A stretch of 64,000 bases of DNA. Origin: Candidatus Enterococcus ferrettii (GTDB taxonomy: Bacteria; Bacillota; Bacilli; Lactobacillales; Enterococcaceae). How positions within the stretch are numbered: position 1 is the first letter of the stretch; every line of letters begins with the position of its first letter. The position numbers were made by a program, and so were the translations under genes. Where the stretch lies: contig NZ_JAFREL010000016.1 in the NCBI RefSeq assembly GCF_017377655.1, positions 186,001 to 250,000 of the forward strand, in the 5' to 3' direction. Below are positions 1-9,221 of the stretch, one piece after another. Under the pieces are notes generated by a model. The model made no database searches and was not told the DNA's origin. It saw only the letters and a program-made list of their open reading frames with translations.

Positions 1-873
1 ATACTGATTGTTTCTTTTTCGGATTCCATAACCCCTGCATGAATACCAAGGTGAATACAACAAGGACTACGACAAGAATTAAAGCCATCGCACTTGCATA
101 CCCAACTTTATTGTATCTAGTCAAGGTTTTGTATATAACTACACTGATAAGCTCAGATGAATTGTTCGGTTCGCCCAAACAATATCGAAGGTTCTAGCGG
201 CATCAATAATTCGAATGGATAACGCTGTTAGCAAGACTGGTTTAATATTAGGTAATTTGACTTTAATAATTTTTTGCCACCAGTTTGCCCCATCAATGGT
301 AGCTGCTTCAATCATACTCCCATCAAGTCCTTGTAACCCAGCTAAAATCATAAGCATCATAAAGGGCGTTGTTAACCAAATATCAGCAAAACAACAAGCA
401 AGCAGTGACCATTTTTCATCCGCGAGCCAGAGGATTTGATTGGAGTTTTCCAAAATGCCAATGTTTACCAGTAGTTGGTTGATGATACCAAACTGTGCAC
501 TAAGCATTAGTTTCCAGATCAATCCTGCTACTAGAGGGGCAATCATCAAAGGTGTCAAAATAAGCGAACGAATGACTTTGTTTCCTTTGAAATTTTCTTC
601 AAAAACTAAGGCTAAAATCGTGCCTAAGATCAACTCTACAACAACCGCAATAAAAATATAGATCAGTGTATTTTTTAATGGCTGCAAAAAACTTTCATTA
701 CCAAAAGCCTTCACATAATTATCAAAGCCAACGAACTCTTTCATACCGTTGGGGTCAAAACTGTACAAACTATCAAAAGCCATTTTGAAAATCGGGTAAA
801 TCATAAAAATCCCCATAAATAAGGCGCCAGGTAAAAAGAAGGCGAGGACTGTTTTTTTGGATATCAACTGCAT
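1..873 (-). pseudogene. Sugar ABC transporter permease, MalF type, frameshifted
   Basis: This is one of the two membrane subunits of a carbohydrate ABC importer. Residues 1-225 read normally: an N-terminal membrane segment at about residues 8-28, further hydrophobic segments, and the permease loop EAATIDGANWW that docks on the ATPase. After the conserved TFDIVWA the frame runs into an early stop at position 139. In the +1 frame the family sequence resumes at PNNSSELISVVIYKT and stays open to the window edge, ending NPKKKQS. Relatives carry a short GG-containing loop between these blocks; here only two bases remain, so about 13 bp look deleted near positions 170-171. The natural end should lie within a few codons of the left edge. 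It is either an inactivated gene or an assembly error. It follows the binding protein by 23 bp, as in an operon. Confidence 0.8.
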
Positions 874-896
874 GATAGCTCCTCCTTATGATTGAC

Positions 897-2201
897 TTAC
901 TCTATAATGGCCTCGATCTCGGCTTTCGCCTCTTTAAGAGCCTCTTTAGGAGTTGCCTTTTCTGACAAGGCAGATTGAACTGCTTTAGCCAGAACCTCTT
1001 CGATCTCTGTCCAATAAGGAGTAGCAGGTCTATTTTGAGAATACGGATTATCAAGTGTTTCTAATACTGCTCCAAGGTGTTCATCACCTGGTTGTGATTC
1101 ATATTTTTCATAGACAGACGTTCTTCCGGCAATCTTCAGTGATCCTTCAGTCATATATTTCTCGTTGTTGTTATACATAAATTTCAAATACTCAATTGCA
1201 GCGTCTTGGTTTTCTGAATTCTTCATCACACATTGATACCAGGGTCCTGTAGTAGCCGCTACACCGGCCGAACCACCAATCATCGGAGCAACACCCACAT
1301 TATCTTTATTTAACTCATAAGCAGCAGGATACTGATGACTCCAATTCAATTGCATCGCTAATTTTCCATTGTTAAACATTTCCTGAGCCTCTGTAGATGC
1401 TATAGACAAGGTTTCTTCTGGCACATAACCATCTTTATAAAGGTCACATAAGTATTGTAAAGCATCCACATATGGTTTCTGATCAACTAAAACTTCATTG
1501 TCTTTTCCTAAAACTAAATGTTCTGCTCCTGCTTGCGATGCATGATCAAGGAAACTACATACGGTATCTCCTGATGCCATACCGAAGACAGCTGTTCCAT
1601 AGACATCATCCTTCGTGAAGAATTCTGCACATTCTCTGTACTCATCCCATGTAGTAGGAACCTTTAAATCATGACCAAATTTCTTGTTGAATTCCATTTT
1701 GTTCGTTTCATCATCAAAAAGATCTTTTCTGTAAATAAGAACCTTGCTATTGATCCACATTGGAAGGCCTAACAGATTATCATTTAGTGTCCCGCCCTCT
1801 TTTAGAGTCGGTAGAAAATCCGAAGTAATATCTTTATCAACAACTTCATTTAAAGGAGTCAATGCGTTTTCAAAAGCCGATAACCATAGGACATCCAACG
1901 AAACTACATCATGAGCGGCTGATTTCGATTTCACTTCTGTCGAAACCTTATCGTACATTCCAGAATAAGGAACAGAATCAACGACCACTTCATATCCTGT
2001 TTCTTTCTTAAACTCTTCAGCGGTGCTATTGGCAATTTTCTCAGCAGGACTTCCGCTCTCTACAAGAACTGTAATAGTCTTGTCTTTTTCCGCTTGCTTA
2101 CTACCTGAGCCATTTCCACAGCCCGAAAGTATTGCAGTACTCATTAGAACTCCCGCAGCTAACGCAACTACACCTAATCGTTTCTTACTTATTTTTTTCA
2201 T
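897..2201 (-). CDS. Sugar ABC transporter substrate-binding lipoprotein
   Basis: This is an extracellular solute-binding protein of family 1, 434 residues, expected to capture a sugar at the membrane surface and pass it to the permeases. A lipoprotein signal peptide is clear: KK-rich start, hydrophobic core, then lipobox ILSGC with Cys28 as the lipidated residue, followed by a Gly/Ser linker. The length is normal for the family. It is the first gene of a minus-strand operon whose next gene is the damaged permease at 1-873, so uptake may be lost if that lesion is real. The substrate cannot be told from the sequence. A divergent LacI gene at 2798 is the likely regulator. Confidence 0.9.
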   Translation of the reverse strand: MKKISKKRLGVVALAAGVLMSTAILSGCGNGSGSKQAEKDKTITVLVESGSPAEKIANSTAEEFKKETGYEVVVDSVPYSGMYDKVSTEVKSKSAAHDVVSLDVLWLSAFENALTPLNEVVDKDITSDFLPTLKEGGTLNDNLLGLPMWINSKVLIYRKDLFDDETNKMEFNKKFGHDLKVPTTWDEYRECAEFFTKDDVYGTAVFGMASGDTVCSFLDHASQAGAEHLVLGKDNEVLVDQKPYVDALQYLCDLYKDGYVPEETLSIASTEAQEMFNNGKLAMQLNWSHQYPAAYELNKDNVGVAPMIGGSAGVAATTGPWYQCVMKNSENQDAAIEYLKFMYNNNEKYMTEGSLKIAGRTSVYEKYESQPGDEHLGAVLETLDNPYSQNRPATPYWTEIEEVLAKAVQSALSEKATPKEALKEAKAEIEAIIE

Positions 2202-2450
2202 TTTCTTACACTACCTTTCTTCTTCAAATTCCCAAAAAATAAACTGATGACTAAATCAATACTCTTGAGCAAACGTTCTTGATTCTACCACCTTAAGCAG
2301 ATATAAATCGGTTTCATTATTAGAAGGCAATTAAACGTATGCTGGTGGTGTCCCCTCTATCCACTTAGCAAAAACTTCTGTCTTTCAATTAGCTATTCAA
2401 GCAAATCCCCTTTCACTCCATGTAAGCTCTTACCAACTTCCTATGCCGTA

Positions 2451-2488
2451 AGTATAATTGATGAAATTATTAATGTCAAACGTTTTCA
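2451..2488 (-). promoter_or_regulatory. Promoter and LacI/CcpA-type operator for the ABC operon
   Basis: On the minus strand TTGACA (2474-2479) and TATACT (2451-2456) are separated by exactly 17 bp. A near-palindrome built on AACGTT, with the cre-like core GAAAACGTTTGAC (2475-2488), overlaps the -35 box. A LacI-family protein, either the neighbour at 2798 or CcpA, would block the promoter there. The mRNA leader to the gene at 2201 would be about 240 nt. A second AAACGTT core lies at 2271-2277 inside that leader. Confidence 0.65.
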
Positions 2489-2672
2489 AAAATATTTTCT
2501 TTTGCGTCATTTGATATCTGCTAATTTAATTTTGAATTATTTGATAGATGTATTAGTTTAATTACCTGAACAGTATTGCTGACGTAAAGGTATCCTTGTT
2601 GTTCTTTTGCAAAATAGAAGAACTATATGAAAATATTACGAAGCAATTTATGAAAAAAATTTCACTAATTGC

Positions 2673-2701
2673 TTGAAAAAGTGCATTCTCCATTGTATGA
2701 T
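2673..2701 (+). promoter_or_regulatory. Promoter of the LacI regulator gene
   Basis: TTGAAA (2673-2678) and TATGAT (2696-2701) are spaced by 17 bp. The expected start is about 90 nt upstream of the LacI start codon, which has AGAGAGG as its ribosome site. Confidence 0.55.
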
Positions 2702-2797
2702 AGGCGTACAACGATTAGATGGTTGATTAATAATGATTACCTACATGACAGGTAGCACAAATAATGGAATTTTATCAAGCAAAGAGAGGCTTTAGAT

Positions 2798-3778
2798 ATG
2801 GACAAAATCGGAATTAAGGCAATTGCTGAAAAAAGCGGAGTGTCCTTAGCCACAGTATCAAGATACTTCAATAAACCTGACTTGCTGTCACAAAAAACAA
2901 AAGACAAAATTCAAACCGTTATACAAGATTTAAATTATAGTCAGGATAATGTTGCCAGAATACTAGTTACGGGAAAATCAAATCTGGTAGGTGTTATCTT
3001 TCCACAACTGCATCTTAGTTTTTATACAGAATTATTGAATCAGTTAATTCGTTATGGTGAGGAGAAGGATTACAGTTTCATCGTTTATACCTCAAGAGAT
3101 ACAAAAGAGGAAGAGTTAGCTATGATTGATCTTTTAAAATCTTATCGGGTGAAAGGGATTATTTTACTTAGTCACATTTTGGACTCCGACGAGATTGAAA
3201 AGCTGGATGTTCCTATTATCTCGATTGAACGTGCCGGCGGAGACTTTTGCCAAATTAACAACGATAATTATACTGGGGGTAAGCTGGCTGGTGAAAAACT
3301 GATGGCTGATGGCTGTGAAGTGCTCGTTCACATTAATAACGGCTATTACGAAGAATGGCCTTCTTTCAAGCGGATTGTTGGATTTGAATTTTCTGTAAGG
3401 GATAAACCTCATGAAACAATCATTCGTGAAGAACTCACCGATCCCTATTCTGAGGTCGCCTCTACAACCATGTCAATTATTTTAGACGAACTTCTTGAAA
3501 AATATCCAAATAAAAAAATCGGTGTTTTTTGTTCCAACGATGATATTGCAAATATGCTTCAAAGGGATTGTATCCGCAAAGGGGTAAATCTACCGGAAAA
3601 TCTAGAAATTATCGGCTACGACAATTCACCAGTCTCCGATTATGCTATCTATCCGATCACCTCGATTGATCAAAATATTCCATTGATGGCAGAGATAGCG
3701 ATTAATTCCTTGGAGACATATATTCCACATGAAAATGTCGTTGCAGCTAAGTTGATTGAAAAAGATACAACATTGTAG
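2798..3778 (+). CDS. LacI family transcriptional regulator
   Basis: This DNA-binding repressor has 326 residues. The N-terminal helix-turn-helix is at about residues 5-25 (IKAIAEKSGVSLATVSRYF), followed by the hinge helix and a periplasmic-binding-protein-like effector domain from about residue 60 (SNLVGVIFPQL). The fold ends with the usual TSIDQNIPLMAE segment. It is divergent from the sugar ABC operon and is its probable local regulator, with the AACGTT-centred operator at 2474-2488 as the likely target. The effector sugar is unknown. A strong terminator follows ten bases after the stop. Confidence 0.88.
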   Translation: MDKIGIKAIAEKSGVSLATVSRYFNKPDLLSQKTKDKIQTVIQDLNYSQDNVARILVTGKSNLVGVIFPQLHLSFYTELLNQLIRYGEEKDYSFIVYTSRDTKEEELAMIDLLKSYRVKGIILLSHILDSDEIEKLDVPIISIERAGGDFCQINNDNYTGGKLAGEKLMADGCEVLVHINNGYYEEWPSFKRIVGFEFSVRDKPHETIIREELTDPYSEVASTTMSIILDELLEKYPNKKIGVFCSNDDIANMLQRDCIRKGVNLPENLEIIGYDNSPVSDYAIYPITSIDQNIPLMAEIAINSLETYIPHENVVAAKLIEKDTTL

Positions 3779-3787
3779 AAGATATAA

Positions 3788-3835
3788 GACCCCTAATCGT
3801 TAGAGTTGACTCTAACGATTAGGGGTCTATTTTTT
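3788..3835 (+). terminator. Rho-independent terminator after the LacI gene
   Basis: A perfect 18-bp stem (3788-3805 with 3810-3827) with loop TTGA is followed by TATTTTTT. It separates this gene from the convergent gene at 3919. Confidence 0.92.
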
Positions 3836-3918
3836 ATAGCAATTTCTTTTCAGATAGCTTTCGGTTCCTAATCAAATTAAGCAAGCTTAACTACATCGAC
3901 AAGTATTCTTTACCATTA

Positions 3919-4971
3919 CTACAACGGCAGCTTCCGCCCAATTCCTTCTTGTAGAGCCTTCGAGAAGATCGCTTGTCCCATAACCACATCGCTGACAGAA
4001 ATTCCTACGTTGCTGCAAACAATCAATTCGTTTTTACTAGTACGTCCTGGATGCACACCGGCCAAAATTTCACCTGTCTCGCAAGTAACTGGTGCCAGCC
4101 CATCTGGGAAGTAACCCATGTCTGCAAACAATTCGTGTTCTTCCTTACTGTCCAGGATATACTTGTCCGCCATATAGCAGATTTCTGGATCCCAAAACGT
4201 GTTCAAATCACAGGGGAGAATCGTCTGACCTTTGCCAACCCAATCCTTTTTCACTACCTTTAAGGTATCCTTTAAAATAACCGTTGCTGAACTCACCACT
4301 TCCGATTGCTTAACCAGCTCTTCTGGGCTATTCACTTTAATAATCGGAATCGTAATTTCACCTTTGACTTCCTCAATCAATTGATCCATTGTTTCGCTAT
4401 GAATATCATAGATGTAAATCTTTTCTAATTTTTTTAACGTTTTTACAATGTATCTTACATGGGCTACTCCCTGAATTCCACAGCCAAACATACCAAAAGT
4501 CGTCGCATCCGGATGCAGCGCTTTGGCAGCCAAGGCTGTTACAGCTGGTGTACGCATTGCCGTCAGCCACGCTGAATCCATCACTGTAATCGGCACACCA
4601 GTTGTGATGTCATTCAAGATTAACAGACCAGTTGTTTGCGGCAAGTTGAATTCTTTAGGATTGCGAGGATAGCATTCGATCCATTTTACACCACAAGCTA
4701 AATTGTCTGGAACATAAGCTGGCATGGCATGATAGAACACATCAGGATAAGGATGAATACCAATTTTAGCAGGCATTTCGTAAGCTTTTTTTCCGTGAGC
4801 AATCAGTGCTTGTTTCACTAATTCCAGCGTTTCCTCAATATTTGGTCCCACCTTTTTACATTCATCTTGGGTTAACCAGAGTAACTCTTTACCTAAATCC
4901 AATTTTGTTTTTAAATACTTATGCTGCTTCTGAAAAGATTTAAGCTGTATTTCCGTTGCTTCATACGACAT
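3919..4971 (-). CDS. Ornithine cyclodeaminase / mu-crystallin family protein
   Basis: This is an NAD(P)-binding protein of the OCD/mu-crystallin family, 350 residues. Members include ornithine cyclodeaminase (ornithine to proline plus ammonia), alanine dehydrogenases and ketimine reductases. The Rossmann loop is visible as GMFGCGIQGVAH, with the family segment MDSAWLTAMRTPAVTALAAK just before it. I place the start at ATG 4971 because GGAGGT sits 7 nt upstream; a TTG at 4986 is in frame but lacks a ribosome site. It stands alone, with no proline or siderophore genes beside it. An ornithine role would fit the arginine deiminase locus 25 kb away, but that is inference and the substrate is unproven. 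Confidence 0.82.
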   Translation of the reverse strand: MSYEATEIQLKSFQKQHKYLKTKLDLGKELLWLTQDECKKVGPNIEETLELVKQALIAHGKKAYEMPAKIGIHPYPDVFYHAMPAYVPDNLACGVKWIECYPRNPKEFNLPQTTGLLILNDITTGVPITVMDSAWLTAMRTPAVTALAAKALHPDATTFGMFGCGIQGVAHVRYIVKTLKKLEKIYIYDIHSETMDQLIEEVKGEITIPIIKVNSPEELVKQSEVVSSATVILKDTLKVVKKDWVGKGQTILPCDLNTFWDPEICYMADKYILDSKEEHELFADMGYFPDGLAPVTCETGEILAGVHPGRTSKNELIVCSNVGISVSDVVMGQAIFSKALQEGIGRKLPL

Positions 4972-5151
4972 ATAAAGTACCTCCAATTTTTATTCTATTT
5001 ATAAACAGCAGGATAAACTGCTCTCATATCCAATAAATATCATTAAAAATGTAATGAAATCACTATAATTCTAGTGTAAGGTCGCTATGACTCCTATGTC
5101 AATAAAATATTTTTTGTGCTTATTACCAGTAATTTATTCAAATTAAAATCA

Positions 5152-5874
5152 TTAATCAGTTCGATTCTTAATATATGCCGTTAATGCTTTAGATAAAAAT
5201 AGCGAAAAATCTTTTCCATATTGCTTAAAATACTCTTGGGACTGTGGGGAATCTCGATAAAAAAGCACAAACTTTTCTAAGCCTTCTTTCTGAAAAGAAG
5301 CCCCATAGTTTTCTGTTAACATAGTAACAAATTTTGCTAATTCCTGTTGAACATGATTATCACAAGCGGATAATTGCTGAAGCTTGGCAAGTTTGCGAAA
5401 GTGAACATCAAAATTTAAACTGCCATTGAATTCTTTCAAATAAGATAAATCCTGAATATTTTCAAAATCTAACGTCCAAATATTCGAAAGTTCAGCCTTC
5501 AACGGATTATTATCTATAAAAATATTTTTTATCGCACGTTCTTCCAAGTCTTTTTCATCACTTAAAATCTGGTCAATTCTTGCTAAACGATCTTTGATTC
5601 TCTTGACCTGCGTTAATAACAGTTGCTCTTGTCTCAGTAACGACTCTTTCAGCGGTTCATTTGGATTTTGCTTAATTTGGTCAATGATCTCCTCCAAGCT
5701 TAACCCCGTTTCCTTTAACAAAATAATTTCGTGAGCCAAAACCAAGTCGCGATAAGTATACACTCTATGTCCACTAGACTCTCTACTTGGAACGAGCAAG
5801 CCAACTTCATCATAATAATGTAAGGTTCGTATCGTTAAGTTAGTTAATTGGGAAAATTCAGTCATTTTGAACAT
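5152..5874 (-). CDS. MerR family regulator with TipAS-like ligand domain
   Basis: This regulator has 240 residues. The MerR winged helix is at residues 3-70 (FSQLTNLTIRTLHYYDEVG), followed by a coiled-coil dimerisation helix to about 110. The C-terminal 120 residues resemble the all-helical TipAS antibiotic-recognition domain. MerR proteins of this class activate promoters with long spacers when the effector binds. GAGGTG lies 7 nt before ATG 5874. The gene is divergent from a Hsp33-like gene whose start is about 70 bp away, so the two probably share a regulatory region. Ligand and regulon are unknown. Confidence 0.82.
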   Translation of the reverse strand: MFKMTEFSQLTNLTIRTLHYYDEVGLLVPSRESSGHRVYTYRDLVLAHEIILLKETGLSLEEIIDQIKQNPNEPLKESLLRQEQLLLTQVKRIKDRLARIDQILSDEKDLEERAIKNIFIDNNPLKAELSNIWTLDFENIQDLSYLKEFNGSLNFDVHFRKLAKLQQLSACDNHVQQELAKFVTMLTENYGASFQKEGLEKFVLFYRDSPQSQEYFKQYGKDFSLFLSKALTAYIKNRTD

Positions 5875-5942
5875 TTACTTGCACCTCACGTAACGTTATG
5901 GAATACACTCATCTTATCATAGTAAAACTCATGGAGGAAAAA

Positions 5943-6755
5943 ATGAAAAATCAGGTAACTAAGTATTTAATCGAAAATAAACAGCTTCGCCTATATCTAT
6001 TGTCAGGAAAACAAATCTATTCAACGGTTAAAGAATTATCTTTGGTTGAAGCTGATGCCAATCAATTTATAAAAGCCTTGAATATCACTGCCTTGGTGAA
6101 CGCTTTGACGATTGGTAAGCAAAGAATATCGTTTACTTTTTCATCGAAAAACAAAAAAAATAAGCTCTCGACTGATTCATTTTCCAACCATACGATTACT
6201 GGAACAGCTACCTTACAAGAGCTGCCCACTAATTTTAAGAAAGGAACGATCCAGACGATTTCAAGCTTAGAGGGGCAATTTGGAAGTGCCCATACTTCTT
6301 ATTCATTGATGAAAACCGGGGATTTTTATTCTGATATTGAAGCCTATTTTGCAGATAGTGAACAAACACCTACTTATTTCTACCCTATCTCGACAGAAGA
6401 AAATGCAGAAAATATTGTATTGTTGCTGCAGCCATTGCCCTTTGCACTGGATGAAGTGGTGTTGAGTTCTTTAGAACAAATTGAAGTTCTTAGAAAAGAT
6501 CTTGGATTGGCAACAATCGAAACGGTTGAATCAAATTTGGCTGTTTTATTCTCAGATCAACAGTTTTTAGGGCACACTTCGATTAACTACCACTGTGGCT
6601 GTTCAAAGCAAATGTTTTTGCCGTTAATTTTTTCCTTAAGTAAAAAAGAGGTTGAAGAACTTGTAACACAAAAAGAAAATCTCGAAGCAATCTGTCCCTT
6701 ATGCGGTAAATCCTATACCTTCTTGCCAGAAGATATTTTGTTTTATTTACAATAA
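5943..6755 (+). CDS. hslO: Hsp33-like redox-regulated chaperone (divergent)
   Basis: This is a Hsp33/HslO family protein, 270 residues, a cytosolic holdase switched on by oxidation of a zinc-binding Cys cluster. The C-terminal redox switch is intact: CxC at residues 218/220 and CPLC at 251/254, about 30 residues apart as in the family. The N-terminal domain is rather divergent and lacks several usual conserved blocks. The start is set at ATG 5943 by GGAGG 5 nt upstream; an ATG at 5898 lacks a ribosome site. Placement opposite a TipAS-type MerR gene is unusual for the housekeeping hslO, so this may be a second, specialised copy. Confidence 0.75.
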   Translation: MKNQVTKYLIENKQLRLYLLSGKQIYSTVKELSLVEADANQFIKALNITALVNALTIGKQRISFTFSSKNKKNKLSTDSFSNHTITGTATLQELPTNFKKGTIQTISSLEGQFGSAHTSYSLMKTGDFYSDIEAYFADSEQTPTYFYPISTEENAENIVLLLQPLPFALDEVVLSSLEQIEVLRKDLGLATIETVESNLAVLFSDQQFLGHTSINYHCGCSKQMFLPLIFSLSKKEVEELVTQKENLEAICPLCGKSYTFLPEDILFYLQ

Positions 6756-7350
6756 GATGAGTTGACTTGAAATTGTTCTCCGTTTTATACCCTTGTTGAA
6801 AACTGTAATAAATTGAGGGTCTTGTTTTAATCAGTTAAGGCATTAAATTTTCAGGAAAAAATGATAGGACCTTGACATTCGTACAGTTTCTTAGTAAATC
6901 AATCTAAAAAATTTTTACTTGCTGTTATTACTGTTTAAAAGACAAGTCCATCAAGTAATAAACCCATAAATTGGAGAAAAAGTAGATAGTTCTTTATATC
7001 AATGCAACTGCCGATTTCTGCAAAATTTTTCAATCTGTGAATATTATCAGCATACTATCAAGACAATTGACAGGCAAAGCTATTTGATAGGATTTATCAA
7101 CAATACATTTTCTGTCCAATTATTTTTCTCTCCCATTATCAAAAGTCAAAATGAACCTTTTTATTGTCTTCAGTATCTCGATTTCGTAAATCTTTTCCTT
7201 TAATCAATACCAATGGGACTTTAGATCATGTTTCTAAGATTTTGTGTTAGCTGCTCGCCATGAAATTGACGATCCGTTTACTTACCTATTTACAGCAGGA
7301 TACATTTCACAATATACTGAAAGAAAGTCGTTCTACACAAAGAGGTCGGT
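6756..7350. other. Gene-free stretch of 595 bp
   Basis: Both strands are interrupted by frequent stops. A 34-codon open stretch on the plus strand just before 7351 has protein-like composition (HEIDDPFTYLFTAGYISQY) but no start or ribosome site, and may be a gene remnant. Nothing else was recognised. Confidence 0.4.
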
Positions 7351-8187
7351 ATGAATAAACTACAACTCATCAACCAAAGCATTGACTATATCATTCAACA
7401 TTTAAATGAATCGTTAACCTTAGAAAAAGTAGCAGCACACTTCCATTTCTCTCATTACCATTTTGGTCGTCTATTTAAGGAACAAACTGGTGAAACTGTC
7501 TATGCCTTTATTAAGCGCTTGAAACTGGAGCAAAGTGCAATTGATTTGAAGTTAGAGGTAGATCAGCGCGTAACAGATATTGGATTGAAATATGGCTATA
7601 GTTCTTCTAATTACAGCAGCGTGTTTAAGCAAAATTACGCGACCTCACCTAGTACTTACAAGCAATTCGTGACAGCGCCTCAAGCGTCGAATCCATTTAT
7701 TGCAGCTAAGTTGGAAAAGTTTTCAAGCTATGAATACTATCAGGAAAAAATAGAAATTGAGCTGCTGCCGGATCAACTGGTTTATTATGAACGATTCATT
7801 GGAAATTATGCTGAATTAAAGCAGCACTGGTTGTGTTTTTTGAAGGAGCATCGGGGAAAAATCCACGGGAAAACCTTACTGCAGGAAAAATTTTATAGCG
7901 ATCCGGTTTCGGCGGATGTCGATCGTTGTATTTGTGACCTGTGTTTTTCAGTCGACCAGATGCAGGATAGTACCACTACTATAAAGGGCGGCACCTATGC
8001 TATTTATGCTTTTGAAGGAAATATTGAAGACATTTTCAATGTGCTTCAGGGGATTTTTCGGATCTGGCTGCCCCAGAGCAACTATCGAATGCGTGAACGT
8101 TTTGCGATTAATCAGTATCTCTATATCGATTCTAATAATGAATTCGTCAGTATGAAGTTGTGTATTCCAATAGAGAAGCAAAGCTAG
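7351..8187 (+). CDS. AraC family regulator with GyrI-like effector domain
   Basis: This transcription factor has 278 residues. The two AraC helix-turn-helix motifs fill residues 1-105 (LTLEKVAAHFHFSHYHFGRLF and VTDIGLKYGYSSSNYSSVF). The C-terminal part, about 125-275, resembles the GyrI-like small-molecule-binding fold seen in Rob, BmrR and SbmC. This N-terminal-HTH order is typical of the Rob/YdeC class. GAGGTC lies just upstream of the start. The gene 60 bp downstream is a Cys-rich unknown that may be co-transcribed. The effector is unknown. Confidence 0.85.
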   Translation: MNKLQLINQSIDYIIQHLNESLTLEKVAAHFHFSHYHFGRLFKEQTGETVYAFIKRLKLEQSAIDLKLEVDQRVTDIGLKYGYSSSNYSSVFKQNYATSPSTYKQFVTAPQASNPFIAAKLEKFSSYEYYQEKIEIELLPDQLVYYERFIGNYAELKQHWLCFLKEHRGKIHGKTLLQEKFYSDPVSADVDRCICDLCFSVDQMQDSTTTIKGGTYAIYAFEGNIEDIFNVLQGIFRIWLPQSNYRMRERFAINQYLYIDSNNEFVSMKLCIPIEKQS

Positions 8188-8247
8188 TTTAGTATAATGT
8201 CCTAAACCTATATCATGAAAAAATTTAGATCTGTGGAGGATTGGATA

Positions 8248-8763
8248 ATGAAAACGAAGAAACAAAAAGAATTGATTGATTCATTTTTGTTAATGCTTGG
8301 AGCTGAAAATGAATCCTTATACCGTGAAATTATTCTCTATTTGTCTGATCTCGGTTATAATCCGAAAAAAGATCGGTCAAATATTTCATTTAAGCATAAT
8401 TTACACAATAAGCAGATAGTTAAAATAGGAATTCGAGGCAAAAAAGACCCTTTACCATTTTTTGCCTTGCGGTTTTCAGGGTGTAAAGGATATTCGCAAC
8501 GGTTTGTGGATGTTGTTCATGCTGCGACTAATAAATTTCCTAACAGAACTCCCAAATGTCTAGACAAAGAATGTGACTATTGCGCTGGTGATCCAGATAC
8601 ACATGTTTATACGCACACATTTCCAGATGGGAAGAAAAAATCGCATTGTGGAGCCTATGCCTTGGAAATATTGGCTATTACTTTTGAAGATTTAGCTGAG
8701 ATTAAGAGACTCATCCAAGAAGAACATGATTATCTACTGAAACATGAAGTAAGCACAGTATAG
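8248..8763 (+). CDS. Conserved-looking Cys-rich protein of unknown function
   Basis: I do not recognise this 171-residue protein. The start at ATG 8248 is set by GGAGG 8 nt upstream; an earlier in-frame ATG at 8215 has none. It is soluble and basic in its first half. A Cys/His cluster is seen near the middle (CLDKECDYCAG, then HVYTHTF and HCGAY), which could bind a metal. The run HCGAYALEI precedes a helical C-terminus. It follows the AraC/GyrI-like regulator in the same direction, so a shared stimulus is possible. The sequence looks like a real gene, with balanced codons and a clear ribosome site. Confidence 0.6.
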   Translation: MKTKKQKELIDSFLLMLGAENESLYREIILYLSDLGYNPKKDRSNISFKHNLHNKQIVKIGIRGKKDPLPFFALRFSGCKGYSQRFVDVVHAATNKFPNRTPKCLDKECDYCAGDPDTHVYTHTFPDGKKKSHCGAYALEILAITFEDLAEIKRLIQEEHDYLLKHEVSTV

Positions 8764-9021
8764 GCATGGTGATAAAATATTAAAGTCCCTGAAAAACAAG
8801 TGATCGATGCTGCTGAGGTAGCTCTTTCGAAAATAAGCTGAATAATCGCAAAAATGTAAGAAGCTTCAAGGTATTATTGTTCGATATCGATTTCAATAGC
8901 CATTGGGTTCTATCGACATTTTTTGGATTATCCAGCTTATTTCTTGGAGCTAGATACCTCTACTCTGCCCTTTTGTCAGTATTCTAAATCGTTGAGTCGG
9001 TCACTAGTTCAAAGAATTTTA

Positions 9022-9147
9022 TTAAAACAGCATCTTTTTTACTGTCTTTTTATCTACTGAACTGATGGGGCCGTTGTGGCACTTCAGTTTCCTCTTTTTC
9101 AGTTTTACTCGTTTTTTTAAGCCACTGTGCGTTTTCTGTTTCGACAT
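9022..9147 (-). pseudogene. Ribosomal protein L35-like ORF, truncated or decayed
   Basis: This ORF has 41 codons starting MSKQKTHSGLKKRVK, which matches the N-terminus of ribosomal protein L35 (family consensus about MPKQKTHSGLKKRFK). After KLKCHN the similarity fades, and the product is about 25 residues short of the usual 64-66. AAAGGAA lies upstream of the ATG. The true rpmI normally sits between infC and rplT, not here. It may be a decayed paralogue or a small basic protein of its own. Confidence 0.5.
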
Positions 9148-9176
9148 GTTTTGACTTCCTTTATTATAAAATCCGC

Positions 9177-9221
9177 TCAGTCTACTTTAATTGTAGGTGG
9201 ACAATACTGAGTAATGATCAT
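9177..9221 (-). CDS. Possible 14-residue leader ORF upstream of the L35-like ORF
   Basis: The ORF reads MIITQYCPPTIKVD and is preceded by AAAGGAGG at good spacing, one of the strongest ribosome sites in the region. It ends 30 nt before the L35-like ORF. No homologue is recognised. It may be a leader peptide or the stub of a lost gene. Confidence 0.3.
   Translation of the reverse strand: MIITQYCPPTIKVD

Larger units (their letters stand above)
2202..2797. other. Divergent intergenic region without a gene
   Basis: This 596 bp region separates the minus-strand ABC operon from the plus-strand LacI gene. It holds the minus promoter/operator near 2451-2488 and the plus promoter at 2673-2701. I see no reading frame with a ribosome site that resembles a protein. 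Confidence 0.6.
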
